Origin: Candidatus Competibacteraceae bacterium
Lineage (GTDB): Bacteria > Pseudomonadota > Gammaproteobacteria > Competibacterales > Competibacteraceae
NCBI GenBank assembly: GCA_012032855.1
Contig: JAAUQA010000301.1
Coordinates: 1-5,088, forward strand
Length of the DNA stretch: 5,088 bases
Reading direction: 5' to 3'
The notes under the pieces were generated by a model. The model did not search any database. It had not been told where the DNA came from and worked only from the letters and a program-made list of their open reading frames with translations. This document shows positions 1 to 5,088 of the stretch, in pieces. The position numbers were made by a program, and so were the translations under genes. The stretch's first letter is position 1. Every line of letters starts with the position of its first letter.

Positions 1-69
1 ATCGATCATCACATCGTGGGTCCGGTGCATGAATACCTCAAGAGCCAAGGCGACTACCCGGGATCATGA
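1..69 (+). CDS. 3' end of an unidentified gene (partial)
   Basis: This frame is open from the left edge to a TGA at 67-69 and gives 22 residues ending HEYLKSQGDYPGS. The gene starts outside the window. The tail is hydrophilic, with no membrane segment or motif I recognise, so I assign no function. Support for it being real is indirect. It points toward the minus-strand block, the next coding sequence on the other strand does not begin until 173, and a hairpin followed by a T run overlaps the stop codon, as expected at a gene end. Codon use is unremarkable. It could be a chance open frame, because 22 codons without a stop is weak evidence. Confidence 0.5.
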   Translation: MDHHIVGPVHEYLKSQGDYPGS

Positions 70-94
70 TCTCGCCGGATCATCCCACGTTTTT
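60..94 (+). terminator. possible rho-independent terminator
   Basis: ATGATC (66-71) can pair with GATCAT (78-83) around a 6-base loop. GGG (60-62) can pair with CCC (84-86) if ATC (63-65) bulges out. A run of five T follows at 90-94. The hairpin overlaps the stop codon of the preceding partial gene. The stem is imperfect and the T run is three bases away, so this is a modest candidate. It lies in a convergent gap of about 100 bases, where a terminator is expected. Confidence 0.35.
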
Positions 95-1497
95 GCGAAC
101 CAAAACCCACAGCCACGGGGATGTGCCGTTTGCATTGTGTGGCACGGGAATTACCGCCGACCAAACTGAAACTTACAGCGAAACCAGCAGCCAATCGGCC
201 AGGTCAATAGCGAGTTTGATGCCGATCCCCAGCAACGCCACAGTGGTGATAATGCCCTGTCCCGGTTGCGGTACTTGAAAAATCCATACCGCGAGTAATA
301 GCGTGATGACCACGCTGACAGCCGCATAGTTTTTTTGCAGCAGTTCCGCGCTGCCCCGAATTAATTGCCTAGCGTAGCTGGCCTCGGCTTGGGCTTCCAA
401 GCGTATTAGAGCTTGTCCCAACCCCCGCCGTAAAATCGCCAAAAGCATAATCAAACCCGGGCCTAGCACCAGGAAACCGGCCCAACGCCAAAGATTAGTA
501 TCTGCAGCGATGGCCTGATAGGCTGATTCCAGACTCAGTTTGGTTTGGTAGAACAGTACCCTCGGCGCGCTGGTCAGATCAGTCAATAGTTGCCGCCACG
601 CTGCCGCAGTGCCAGGTAACTGTTCCCTGGTTAGTAAGGCTTCACTCTGGGTCTGTTGGTACCGCTCGACCAAGTGGTTTTGCACGATCTGCAAGCGGGC
701 CAGCTGCGCGCTGACTCGCTCTTGGCGGGTATTCAATTCGGCTGAGAATTGAGTCAATAACTCGATTTCCTCGTCCAGCTGACGGCGGTTGCTTCCGGTT
801 AAACCCTGCCGGTGCTCGCGAACGATCTGCTGTTGTTGTTCAGCCCAGTCCTGCTTGCTGTTCAAGGATGCATGATGTTTTTCCAACTCACCGCGTAATT
901 TACGCAGTTGTTCCAAACCTTCTTGGAGGTTTTCGGATGACACGACCGGGTCTTCCGCTAGGATCTCCAACTGCCCTAGCGTATTCTCAATTTCGAACAG
1001 GTTGATATCCAGCTGGGCCAGTTTGACTTGCTCTTCGGCTGCTAATAATTCGCTCTTCAAGCGGAGTCGATGAAAATCCGACAGACTGCCGCCCTGCGCC
1101 TCTAAACGTTGTTTCAGTACGTCCGCCTGCTCTTTATGATCTTGTAATTGTTGTTGTAAGCGCGCTTCTGTGCTTTTCTGATCTTGTTCGAAACTGAGCG
1201 CAAGTTGGCGGTTGTATTCATTGGCGACTCCTGCCGACCACCGTTCTGCCAGGGTTAGCCGTTGCGCAGCCAGTTTGAGTTTTTGCTGCAAGTTCTGCAG
1301 TTGGGCTATTTCTTGCTCCAAACCCGCCCGCTGCTCGGTCAGCGTTTGACGCGTTAGCTGCACTTGTTCAGCCCGCTGGTCGCTCGACAGTTCGTCCTGT
1401 CGAGCCGGGTTTTGCAACAATTGTGCGCGGGTTTCCAGCGTTTTGATTTCTTCCCTAAATTCACGGATGCGCCGTTCTGAACTGGCAATTTCAGCTT

Positions 1498-1803
1498 TTA
1501 AATCGTCCTGTCGTAGCCGTGCCGTATCCAGGTCAGCCTGGGCTTCATCCACTGTGGTCCGATTGATCGAACGACTTTGCAGCGCTTGCAGCTGATCGGA
1601 TAACGCCGTTTCCTGGGCCAGTAATTTTTGCCGTTCATCTTCAATAGCTGCTTGTTCTTGAAGACGTAATCCTGACTGCGGTTTTCCTGATCCTCGCCGG
1701 TAGCAGCCGGCTTAGCCAGCGGCGCATCCTGGGCCCACACGCCGGTCCAGCCGCACAGCAAAAGGAGTAATAGACACGGAATGAGACTCGTGGTTGAGGA
1801 CAT
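1498..1803 (-). CDS. 5' fragment of the frameshifted gene: signal peptide plus out-of-frame tail
   Basis: Read literally, the signal-peptide frame runs from ATG 1803 to a TGA-type end at 1498, giving about 101 residues. Only the first 40 or so look natural: a hydrophobic leader, an AxA-like site, then a polar linker rich in Ala, Pro, Asp and Glu. The rest is basic and aromatic, with YWPRKRRYPISCKRC and WIRHGYDRTI, and looks like out-of-frame reading of the coiled coil. A longer version from TTG 1857 would overlap the antiporter gene and put 18 polar residues before the leader, so ATG 1803 is preferred. No good Shine-Dalgarno sequence precedes it, so translational coupling to the antiporter stop 17 bases upstream is plausible. 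The short product is unlikely to be functional. Confidence 0.45.
   Translation of the reverse strand: MSSTTSLIPCLLLLLLCGWTGVWAQDAPLAKPAATGEDQENRSQDYVFKNKQLLKMNGKNYWPRKRRYPISCKRCKVVRSIGPQWMKPRLTWIRHGYDRTI
1650..1711 (-). other. frameshift interval in the coiled-coil gene
   Basis: The downstream frame is closed by a TAA at 1712-1714, so the switch must occur to the left of it. By about 1650 the downstream frame already gives the coiled-coil-like string RLQEQAAIEDERQKLL, while the upstream frame has turned basic and aromatic. The change needed equals one missing base. The four-A run on the minus strand at 1682-1685 is the simplest site: a fifth A gives GEDQEKPQSGLRLQEQ without a break. The local bases GGAAAAC do not form a canonical X-XXY-YYZ slippery heptamer, so programmed slippage is not favoured. 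Confidence 0.6.
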
Positions 1804-1820
1804 GACAACAGCTAAGGATT

Positions 1821-3377
1821 TCAAGAATTGGCGGTTTCCGGATGTAATGATTCCCAAACGCGTTCAGCATAACCTACCCCGGCTTCACCATAATGATTGA
1901 AGGTCAGATTACCGCCGGCGGCTAGGATAGGTTCAGCCTCATCGTCGAAGGTGACCGTCGCGCTGATCAACCCGTCATAGCCTCGACGCCGCAACTGAGT
2001 GATGGCGATTTTCTTGGCTTCCGGATCCGGCATAGCGAGCATGATCCCGCGCAGTTTACTGACATTGAGATGCTGCCAGAAAAACGGGTCCTCGGAATCG
2101 GCATATAAGACCCGGCGGCCTTGCTTGAGATGCCGCGCCACTCGATCCGGGTCCGAATCCAGACCGACCACCCGCTCATGGCGTTCGGTGAGAAAATCGT
2201 AAGCGCCGGTGCCAACCCGGCCCATGCCCATGATTAAAATGCCGGCACTGCCCAAAGCAAGCGGCTGTTCGTCGCGATGACGTTCATGGAGTTCAAAGGG
2301 GCTGAGGCGAGGTTCCCAACGTTCATACAGACTGTGCGCAATTCGGTTGAGGGGGGCGGCGATGACGAAGGATACTGCGATGGTTACGGCCAACAACACC
2401 AGCCAATCCTGGGTCAGCAGACCCTGCTTAGTCGCGAGTGCGGCTACGATCAACGCGAACTCGCTATAGCTGGCCAAACTGAGGCCGGTGAGGAAAGCGC
2501 TGCGGGCGCGTAATTTGAAACGCACCAGGATAAAGAAAAATAACGCGGCTTTGAGTGGCAACAACAAGGCCAGTAACAGTGCAAATCCCAGCGCGGTTAA
2601 CGTGGGCAAGCCGGCCATACCGATCTGCAGAAAAAAGCCGATCAGCAGAACCTCCTTGATGCTCCATAGCGCGTGGGACAGTTCGCTGGCGCGACGATGC
2701 TCGGCCAACAAGGCGCCCATCAGCAATGCGCCTAGCTCAGCGCTCAAACCCACCGACTCAAAGCCGAAGCCGCCGACCACGATGGCCAATAATAAACCGA
2801 ATAGGATCAGCAGCTCCTCGTGGCCACTGAAATCCAATAACCAATTCAACATCGGTCGCAACGCCGGCAACCCCAATACCAGCAAGGCTAACGGCGAAGG
2901 CGTGGTTCCAACCGCCACGCTCAACAACGCCACGGCCACGAGATCTTGGAACACCAACACACCGATAGCTACCCGCCCGTGAAAAGCGCGCAACTCACGT
3001 TTCTGCTCCAAGACCTTGGCCGCCATAACCGTGCTGGAAAAGCCTAAGGTGACGGCAACCAGTATCGTGATTTGCCAAGAGAGTCCGGCCAACCAGTAAA
3101 TGGCAGCACCTAAAATGATCGCGCTGATTGTCAGGTGCAACAATGCGGTGCCCCAAACCTCGGGCTGCAAAATGGTTCTTAAGCGCAGCTTGAGGCCGAC
3201 GGCGAATAGCAGCAACAGCACCCCTAAATGGGCCATGTGCTCTAATCCTTCGCCACCATCCAGTTCGAAACCGCTCAGCGCAAAACCGGCAACTAAGTAA
3301 CCAACTAAGGGTGGTAGGCCAAATTGGCGAAACACTAGGCCCAGTACAAAGGCTATCGTTATCCAGATCGCTTCCAT
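1821..3377 (-). CDS. Kef/YbaL-type CPA2 monovalent cation:proton antiporter with RCK (TrkA-N) domain
   Basis: This is an inner-membrane antiporter of the CPA2 family that exchanges K+ (or Na+) for protons. Residues 1-350 hold about a dozen hydrophobic segments. Family signatures include LPPLVGYLVAG (21-31), LLLLFAVGLKL (54-64) and the VFQD motif at 142-145, whose Asp145 matches the conserved transport aspartate of KefC-like proteins. A linker of about 25 residues leads to a cytoplasmic Rossmann domain (about 377-495) with GMGRVG at 384-389 and Asp407 ending the second strand, typical of a nucleotide-binding RCK/TrkA-N domain. At 518 residues it is shorter than KefB/KefC (about 600) and YbaL, and it lacks a TrkA-C domain. 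Whether it is gated by glutathione as KefB/C are cannot be judged here. No kefF/kefG-like ancillary gene is adjacent. The ATG start opens directly into the first membrane helix, which is normal, but no Shine-Dalgarno sequence precedes it. It lies 45 bases after msrP and 17 before the coiled-coil gene. Confidence 0.92.
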   Translation of the reverse strand: MEAIWITIAFVLGLVFRQFGLPPLVGYLVAGFALSGFELDGGEGLEHMAHLGVLLLLFAVGLKLRLRTILQPEVWGTALLHLTISAIILGAAIYWLAGLSWQITILVAVTLGFSSTVMAAKVLEQKRELRAFHGRVAIGVLVFQDLVAVALLSVAVGTTPSPLALLVLGLPALRPMLNWLLDFSGHEELLILFGLLLAIVVGGFGFESVGLSAELGALLMGALLAEHRRASELSHALWSIKEVLLIGFFLQIGMAGLPTLTALGFALLLALLLPLKAALFFFILVRFKLRARSAFLTGLSLASYSEFALIVAALATKQGLLTQDWLVLLAVTIAVSFVIAAPLNRIAHSLYERWEPRLSPFELHERHRDEQPLALGSAGILIMGMGRVGTGAYDFLTERHERVVGLDSDPDRVARHLKQGRRVLYADSEDPFFWQHLNVSKLRGIMLAMPDPEAKKIAITQLRRRGYDGLISATVTFDDEAEPILAAGGNLTFNHYGEAGVGYAERVWESLHPETANS

Positions 3378-3422
3378 AAATTTTTTTTAAATTATTCGTT
3401 GGGTGAATCAAAAAATACTGTG
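3378..3422 (-). other. AT-rich msrP-antiporter spacer with no visible ribosome binding site
   Basis: The 45 bases between the msrP stop and the antiporter start are very AT-rich. They include eight T in a row on the plus strand (3381-3388), flanked by AAA and AAATT. Read on the minus strand, the leader just before the ATG is AATTTAAAAAAAATTT, with no GGAG-like sequence. Translation may depend on an A-rich, unstructured leader or on ribosomes finishing msrP. I see no convincing terminator or promoter here, which fits co-transcription. Confidence 0.4.
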
Positions 3423-4361
3423 CTAGAAAAATTTCTTCAGATCCATGTCAGCGTACAAGCTCGCCACTTGATCTGCGTAGCCGTTGAACGGCAGGGTTTC
3501 ACGGCGGAAGAACTCGCCGATGCGCCGTTCCTTTTTCTGACTCCAGCGGGGGTGATCGACCGCCGGATTGACATTGGCATAGAACCCGTATTCAGAGGGA
3601 CCTTGTCTGGCCCAACTGGTGCCCGGCTGTTGTTCTGTAAAGCGCACGGTGACAATGGATTTAATACTTTTAAAGCCGTACTTCCACGGTACGACTAAAC
3701 GTAACGGCGCGCCGTTTTGATTGGGTAGCACCTCACCGTACAAGCCGACGACGAATAAGGTCAAGGGGTGCATCGCTTCATCGATTCGCAATCCTTCCCG
3801 ATAAGGCCACTCCAGAGCAGCCGTCTTCTGTCCCGGCATCTGCTCAGGATCAAGTAACGTGACGAACTCTATGTACTTAGCTTTCGATGTGGGCTTAAAG
3901 CGCTTCAGGACCTTGGCCATCGGAATCCCAACCCACGGAATCACCATCGACCAGGCTTCCACGCAGCGCAGCCGATAAACCCGCTCCTCCAATTGATGCG
4001 GTGCCAGGAAATCTTCCAACGCATAGCGGCCGGGGTGCTCACACTCACCTTCTACAGCCACCGTCCATGGTTCAGTACGCAGTGTGTGAGCATACAAGGC
4101 CGGATGGCTTTTGTCGGTGCCGAATTCGTAGAAATTGTTGTAGTTGATCACATCATCGTAAGGGGTCTTTTCCTCGTCGGTGCTGAACGGTCCGGGGACG
4201 ACATTAGGGAATTTGGCGCCGGCCAGGGCCTGTTTTGGTGCGGGAAGTAACGCACCGGCAGCCGCCAAGGCGGAAAGCTGCAGGAAACGGCGGCGATCAC
4301 GGTATAGCGCCGGCGGAGTTATTTCAGACGGACGAATATCGGCAGGTTTTTTAATCAGCAT
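3423..4361 (-). CDS. msrP: MsrP: periplasmic protein-methionine-sulfoxide reductase, molybdopterin catalytic subunit (YedY)
   Basis: MsrP repairs methionine sulfoxide in periplasmic proteins, using a molybdopterin cofactor and electrons passed from the quinone pool by the membrane haem protein MsrQ. The 312 residues are near the usual length for the family. A Tat signal is visible: RRRFLQ at 23-28, a hydrophobic stretch, and a likely cleavage site after ALA (45-47), consistent with folded, cofactor-loaded export. The mature part has the family motif [11 protein letters not shown] (74-84). It also has [16 protein letters not shown] (130-145), whose Cys133 corresponds to the molybdenum-ligating cysteine. 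Later come [20 protein letters not shown] (212-231) and the conserved C-terminal region [10 protein letters not shown]. The ATG start is supported by the Tat signal and by GAGGG (4370-4374) eight bases upstream. It is the first gene of the minus-strand block. The gene directly downstream is an antiporter, not msrQ, so MsrQ must be encoded elsewhere or replaced by another electron donor. Confidence 0.96.
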   Translation of the reverse strand: MLIKKPADIRPSEITPPALYRDRRRFLQLSALAAAGALLPAPKQALAGAKFPNVVPGPFSTDEEKTPYDDVINYNNFYEFGTDKSHPALYAHTLRTEPWTVAVEGECEHPGRYALEDFLAPHQLEERVYRLRCVEAWSMVIPWVGIPMAKVLKRFKPTSKAKYIEFVTLLDPEQMPGQKTAALEWPYREGLRIDEAMHPLTLFVVGLYGEVLPNQNGAPLRLVVPWKYGFKSIKSIVTVRFTEQQPGTSWARQGPSEYGFYANVNPAVDHPRWSQKKERRIGEFFRRETLPFNGYADQVASLYADMDLKKFF

Positions 4362-4369
4362 GGCGACGA

Positions 4370-4374
4370 CCCTC
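4370..4374 (-). promoter_or_regulatory. msrP ribosome binding site
   Basis: GAGGG on the minus strand lies eight bases before ATG 4361. It supports this start over internal alternatives, which would cut into the Tat signal. Confidence 0.65.
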
Positions 4375-4464
4375 TGAGCTTGAAATCGTTGGTGAGTAAG
4401 ACCCCAACCCTCGACCGGGTTTCAGGTCATTTTTCGACTGTGTTCGATTGGCAAACGCCGACCC

Positions 4465-4522
4465 GAGGGCTATTTTTGAGTTTACCCTGAGGTCAGGGAT
4501 TTAACGTATTTACTTAGCCCTC
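4465..4522. repeat. nested inverted repeats, possible operator or hairpin
   Basis: GAGGGCTA (4465-4472) and TAGCCCTC (4515-4522) are perfect 8-base inverted copies. Inside them is CCCTGAGGTCAGGG (4485-4498), an inverted repeat with 6-base arms and a 2-base centre. The centres of the two repeats differ by only two bases. The right outer arm falls in the spacer of the promoter candidate at 4509-4537. Repressor binding or an RNA hairpin are both possible. The repeats themselves are certain, but the function is inference. Confidence 0.6.
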
Positions 4523-4537
4523 AAATCATCGTATATG
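4509..4537 (+). promoter_or_regulatory. possible sigma70-type promoter for the small acidic protein gene
   Basis: TTTACT (4509-4514) and TATATG (4532-4537) are separated by 17 bases, each matching four of six consensus positions. Transcription would start near 4544, leaving an untranslated leader of about 80 bases that contains the GCGGTAAACCGC inverted repeat. The match is moderate and no start site has been mapped. Confidence 0.3.
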
Positions 4538-4569
4538 TTGATTGTGCAAACCCGTGTTACGGAGCTTTT

Positions 4570-4581
4570 GCGGTAAACCGC
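4570..4581. repeat. short inverted repeat GCGGT-AA-ACCGC in the presumed leader
   Basis: Five-base perfect arms surround a two-base centre, 44 bases before the start codon of the small gene. As RNA the loop is too tight for all pairs to form, so a protein site on DNA or chance is as likely as a hairpin. No T run follows, so it is not a terminator. Confidence 0.35.
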
Positions 4582-4614
4582 TCTCTAATGATTTCGAACA
4601 AAACGGTTCACAAT

Positions 4615-4619
4615 AGGAG
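4615..4619 (+). promoter_or_regulatory. ribosome binding site of the small acidic protein gene
   Basis: AGGAG lies six bases before ATG 4626, an ideal spacing. This is the main evidence that the short open frame is a translated gene and that the start is right. Confidence 0.75.
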
Positions 4620-4625
4620 CCAACG

Positions 4626-4829
4626 ATGCGCGACGATGATTTTGTTGAAGATGATGAGATCCTCGACGACGCGACTGAAACCAGTGCTGAAATAACCGAG
4701 GCGCCCACCAAGCCCTCAAAAGCATGGCGTTCCATTGAACGCTACCGCGAAATGAAGGCGTTGCGCAACCATTTGGATGACCTTCTGTTCGAGGGTAATC
4801 CTGAGGATTTGAAGGATTTAACTTGGTAG
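4626..4829 (+). CDS. small acidic protein of 67 residues, function unknown
   Basis: The first 25 residues are strikingly acidic, with 12 Asp or Glu and one Arg (start MRDDDFVEDDEILDD). A Thr/Pro/Lys linker (24-32) follows. Next comes a basic, probably helical segment KAWRSIERYREMKALRNHL (32-50), then a second acidic stretch ending DLKDLTW. There is no signal peptide, membrane segment or cysteine, so it is probably cytoplasmic. The acidic head plus WRxIExxxExKxLR helix recalls small gammaproteobacterial proteins of the PA3496 type, but that is from memory and uncertain. A perfect AGGAG with six-base spacing supports expression. It diverges from msrP and converges on purL with a 41-base gap. 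A role in binding a basic protein or RNA is possible on charge alone, but is not shown. Confidence 0.8.
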   Translation: MRDDDFVEDDEILDDATETSAEITEAPTKPSKAWRSIERYREMKALRNHLDDLLFEGNPEDLKDLTW

Positions 4830-4870
4830 AGTCAAGTGGTCAGTCGTTCGTTCCCCATGCCGGGTGTCGC

Positions 4871-5088
4871 TCAACCTAGCCAAGCCCGGGCATTGCGAAA
4901 CATTCTCAGCCAAGGACTTTCTTCCTGCCAATCCGGTGCAGACCAGGACAATTGGCAGGTGCGAAACGCCCGCTCCGGGTGCGGCATCATAATAGTGAAT
5001 CGGCCATCCGGAGTGGTTAACCCGGTGATACCAAGCGGTGAGCCGTTGGGGTTGGCTGGGTAATCTTCAGTGACCACCCCACGGTTAT
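4871..5088 (-). CDS. purL: PurL C-terminus: phosphoribosylformylglycinamidine synthase, glutaminase domain (partial)
   Basis: PurL converts FGAR, glutamine and ATP to FGAM in the fourth step of de novo purine synthesis, in the cytoplasm. Only the last 72 or so residues are in the window; the gene continues past the right edge. [20 protein letters not shown] and the [11 protein letters not shown] motif are diagnostic of the C-terminal class I glutamine amidotransferase domain. The His and Glu of PHPER are two members of its Cys-His-Glu catalytic triad; the nucleophile Cys lies outside the window. The ending [14 protein letters not shown] closely matches the C-terminus of the long (about 1290-residue) proteobacterial enzyme. 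The frame is open to the window edge, so the GTG at 5077 is an internal valine codon and not a start. It is convergent with the small acidic protein gene, and no clear terminator is visible in the 41-base gap. Confidence 0.97.
   Translation of the reverse strand, partial: NRGVVTEDYPANPNGSPLGITGLTTPDGRFTIMMPHPERAFRTCQLSWSAPDWQEESPWLRMFRNARAWLG
4924..4959. repeat. 9-base inverted repeat inside purL
   Basis: CCTGCCAAT (4924-4932) and ATTGGCAGG (4951-4959) are perfect inverted copies separated by 18 bases. They lie within the coding part for [13 protein letters not shown], about 50 bases before the purL stop. No T run follows on either strand. It may form an RNA hairpin near the 3' end of the purL message or be chance. 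Confidence 0.5.

Larger units (their letters stand above)
173..1803 (-). pseudogene. frameshifted coiled-coil membrane protein, like the N-terminal part of MscK/MscS-type channels
   Basis: The gene starts at ATG 1803, 17 bases after the antiporter stop. That start gives a clear signal peptide: a run of six leucines, then VWA|Q with likely cleavage after residue 24. After about residue 40 the frame is lost. The matching continuation lies in the frame that runs from about 1711 to the TAA at 173. Restoring one base, for example in the A run at 1682-1685, gives one 543-residue protein. It would have an exported, Gln/Glu/Leu-rich coiled coil over roughly residues 45-400, then three membrane segments near 438-458, 492-510 and 516-541. 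This order resembles the periplasmic coiled-coil (MscS_porin-type) region and first helices of large mechanosensitive channels. The MscS pore and beta domain is absent: the protein stops four residues after the last helix. It may be a decayed channel, a separate short family, or an intact gene with a sequencing error. The frame reconstruction is firmer than the family assignment. Confidence 0.7.
4362..4625. promoter_or_regulatory. divergent intergenic region between msrP and the small acidic protein gene
   Basis: These 264 bases must hold the promoters for both msrP (leftward) and the small gene (rightward). I see no credible gene inside. The region contains several short inverted repeats: AACCC/GGGTT at 4406-4421, a nested pair at 4465-4522, and GCGGT/ACCGC at 4570-4581. 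For msrP, TTGCCA on the minus strand (4449-4454) resembles a -35 box, but no -10 box sits at a proper distance, so I do not call that promoter. No regulator can be named from the repeats. Confidence 0.55.

Noticed and set aside
1681..1690. Programmed -1 ribosomal frameshift in the coiled-coil gene
   Set aside because: The local sequence does not match an X-XXY-YYZ heptamer in the incoming frame, and no strong downstream structure was evident. A mutation or sequencing error is simpler.
1967..2982. Several open frames of 67-164 codons on either strand inside the antiporter gene
   Set aside because: They are shadows of the strongly supported antiporter frame. Their translations are rich in Arg, Ser, Asn and Pro and show no domain or initiation signal.
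3399..3698. 99-codon plus-strand open frame opposite the 3' end of msrP
   Set aside because: It is antisense to a clear MsrP coding sequence, has no ribosome binding site, and its product shows no recognisable feature.
4821..4837. ACTTG/CAAGT hairpin over the stop codon of the small acidic protein gene as a terminator
   Set aside because: The stem is only five AT-rich pairs and no T run follows, so it does not qualify as a rho-independent terminator.
4836..5063. 75-codon plus-strand open frame opposite purL
   Set aside because: The minus strand here is unmistakably the PurL C-terminus. The plus-strand frame is a shadow.
5075..5077. GTG at 5077 as the start of a separate small gene
   Set aside because: The frame continues upstream to the window edge and the sequence aligns with the interior of the PurL glutaminase domain, so it is an internal valine codon.
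1..5088. CRISPR array, insertion sequence, tRNA or toxin-antitoxin pair
   Set aside because: No regularly spaced repeats, transposase fragments, terminal repeats or cloverleaf sequences were seen. The small acidic protein has no toxin partner next to it.

Overview
The window looks like a stretch of chromosome from a gammaproteobacterium of moderate GC content. The best taxonomic clue is the PurL C-terminus at the right edge, which is of the long single-chain proteobacterial type. The neighbouring MsrP and Kef-type proteins fit that group, but the genus cannot be named from sequence alone. Most genes are ordinary chromosomal ones. There are no mobile elements, CRISPR arrays, tRNAs or rRNAs, and I found no convincing new defence or mobile system.

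Layout from left to right: (1) the last 22 codons and stop of an unidentified plus-strand gene, followed by a possible terminator. (2) A minus-strand gene block read msrP -> Kef-type antiporter -> coiled-coil membrane protein, with gaps of only 45 and 17 bases, so probably one transcription unit. The last gene is split by a one-base frameshift near its 5' end. It also stops after three membrane segments, where related mechanosensitive channels would continue into the MscS pore domain. (3) A 264-base divergent intergenic region with nested inverted repeats, a possible sigma70-type promoter and a good ribosome binding site. (4) A plus-strand gene for a 67-residue, very acidic protein. (5) The 3' end of purL on the minus strand, convergent with the small gene.

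The minus-strand block has a plausible common theme of envelope and redox stress. MsrP repairs oxidised methionine in periplasmic proteins, and Kef-type systems move K+ in exchange for protons, in E. coli under glutathione control. The coiled-coil protein resembles the periplasmic N-terminal part of MscK/MscS-type channels. The usual MsrP partner, the haem membrane protein MsrQ, is not in the window. The shared theme is inference from adjacency, not proof of joint function.

The points most worth a second look are the frameshifted and C-terminally short channel-like gene, the msrP-Kef linkage without msrQ, and the nested inverted repeat upstream of the small acidic protein.
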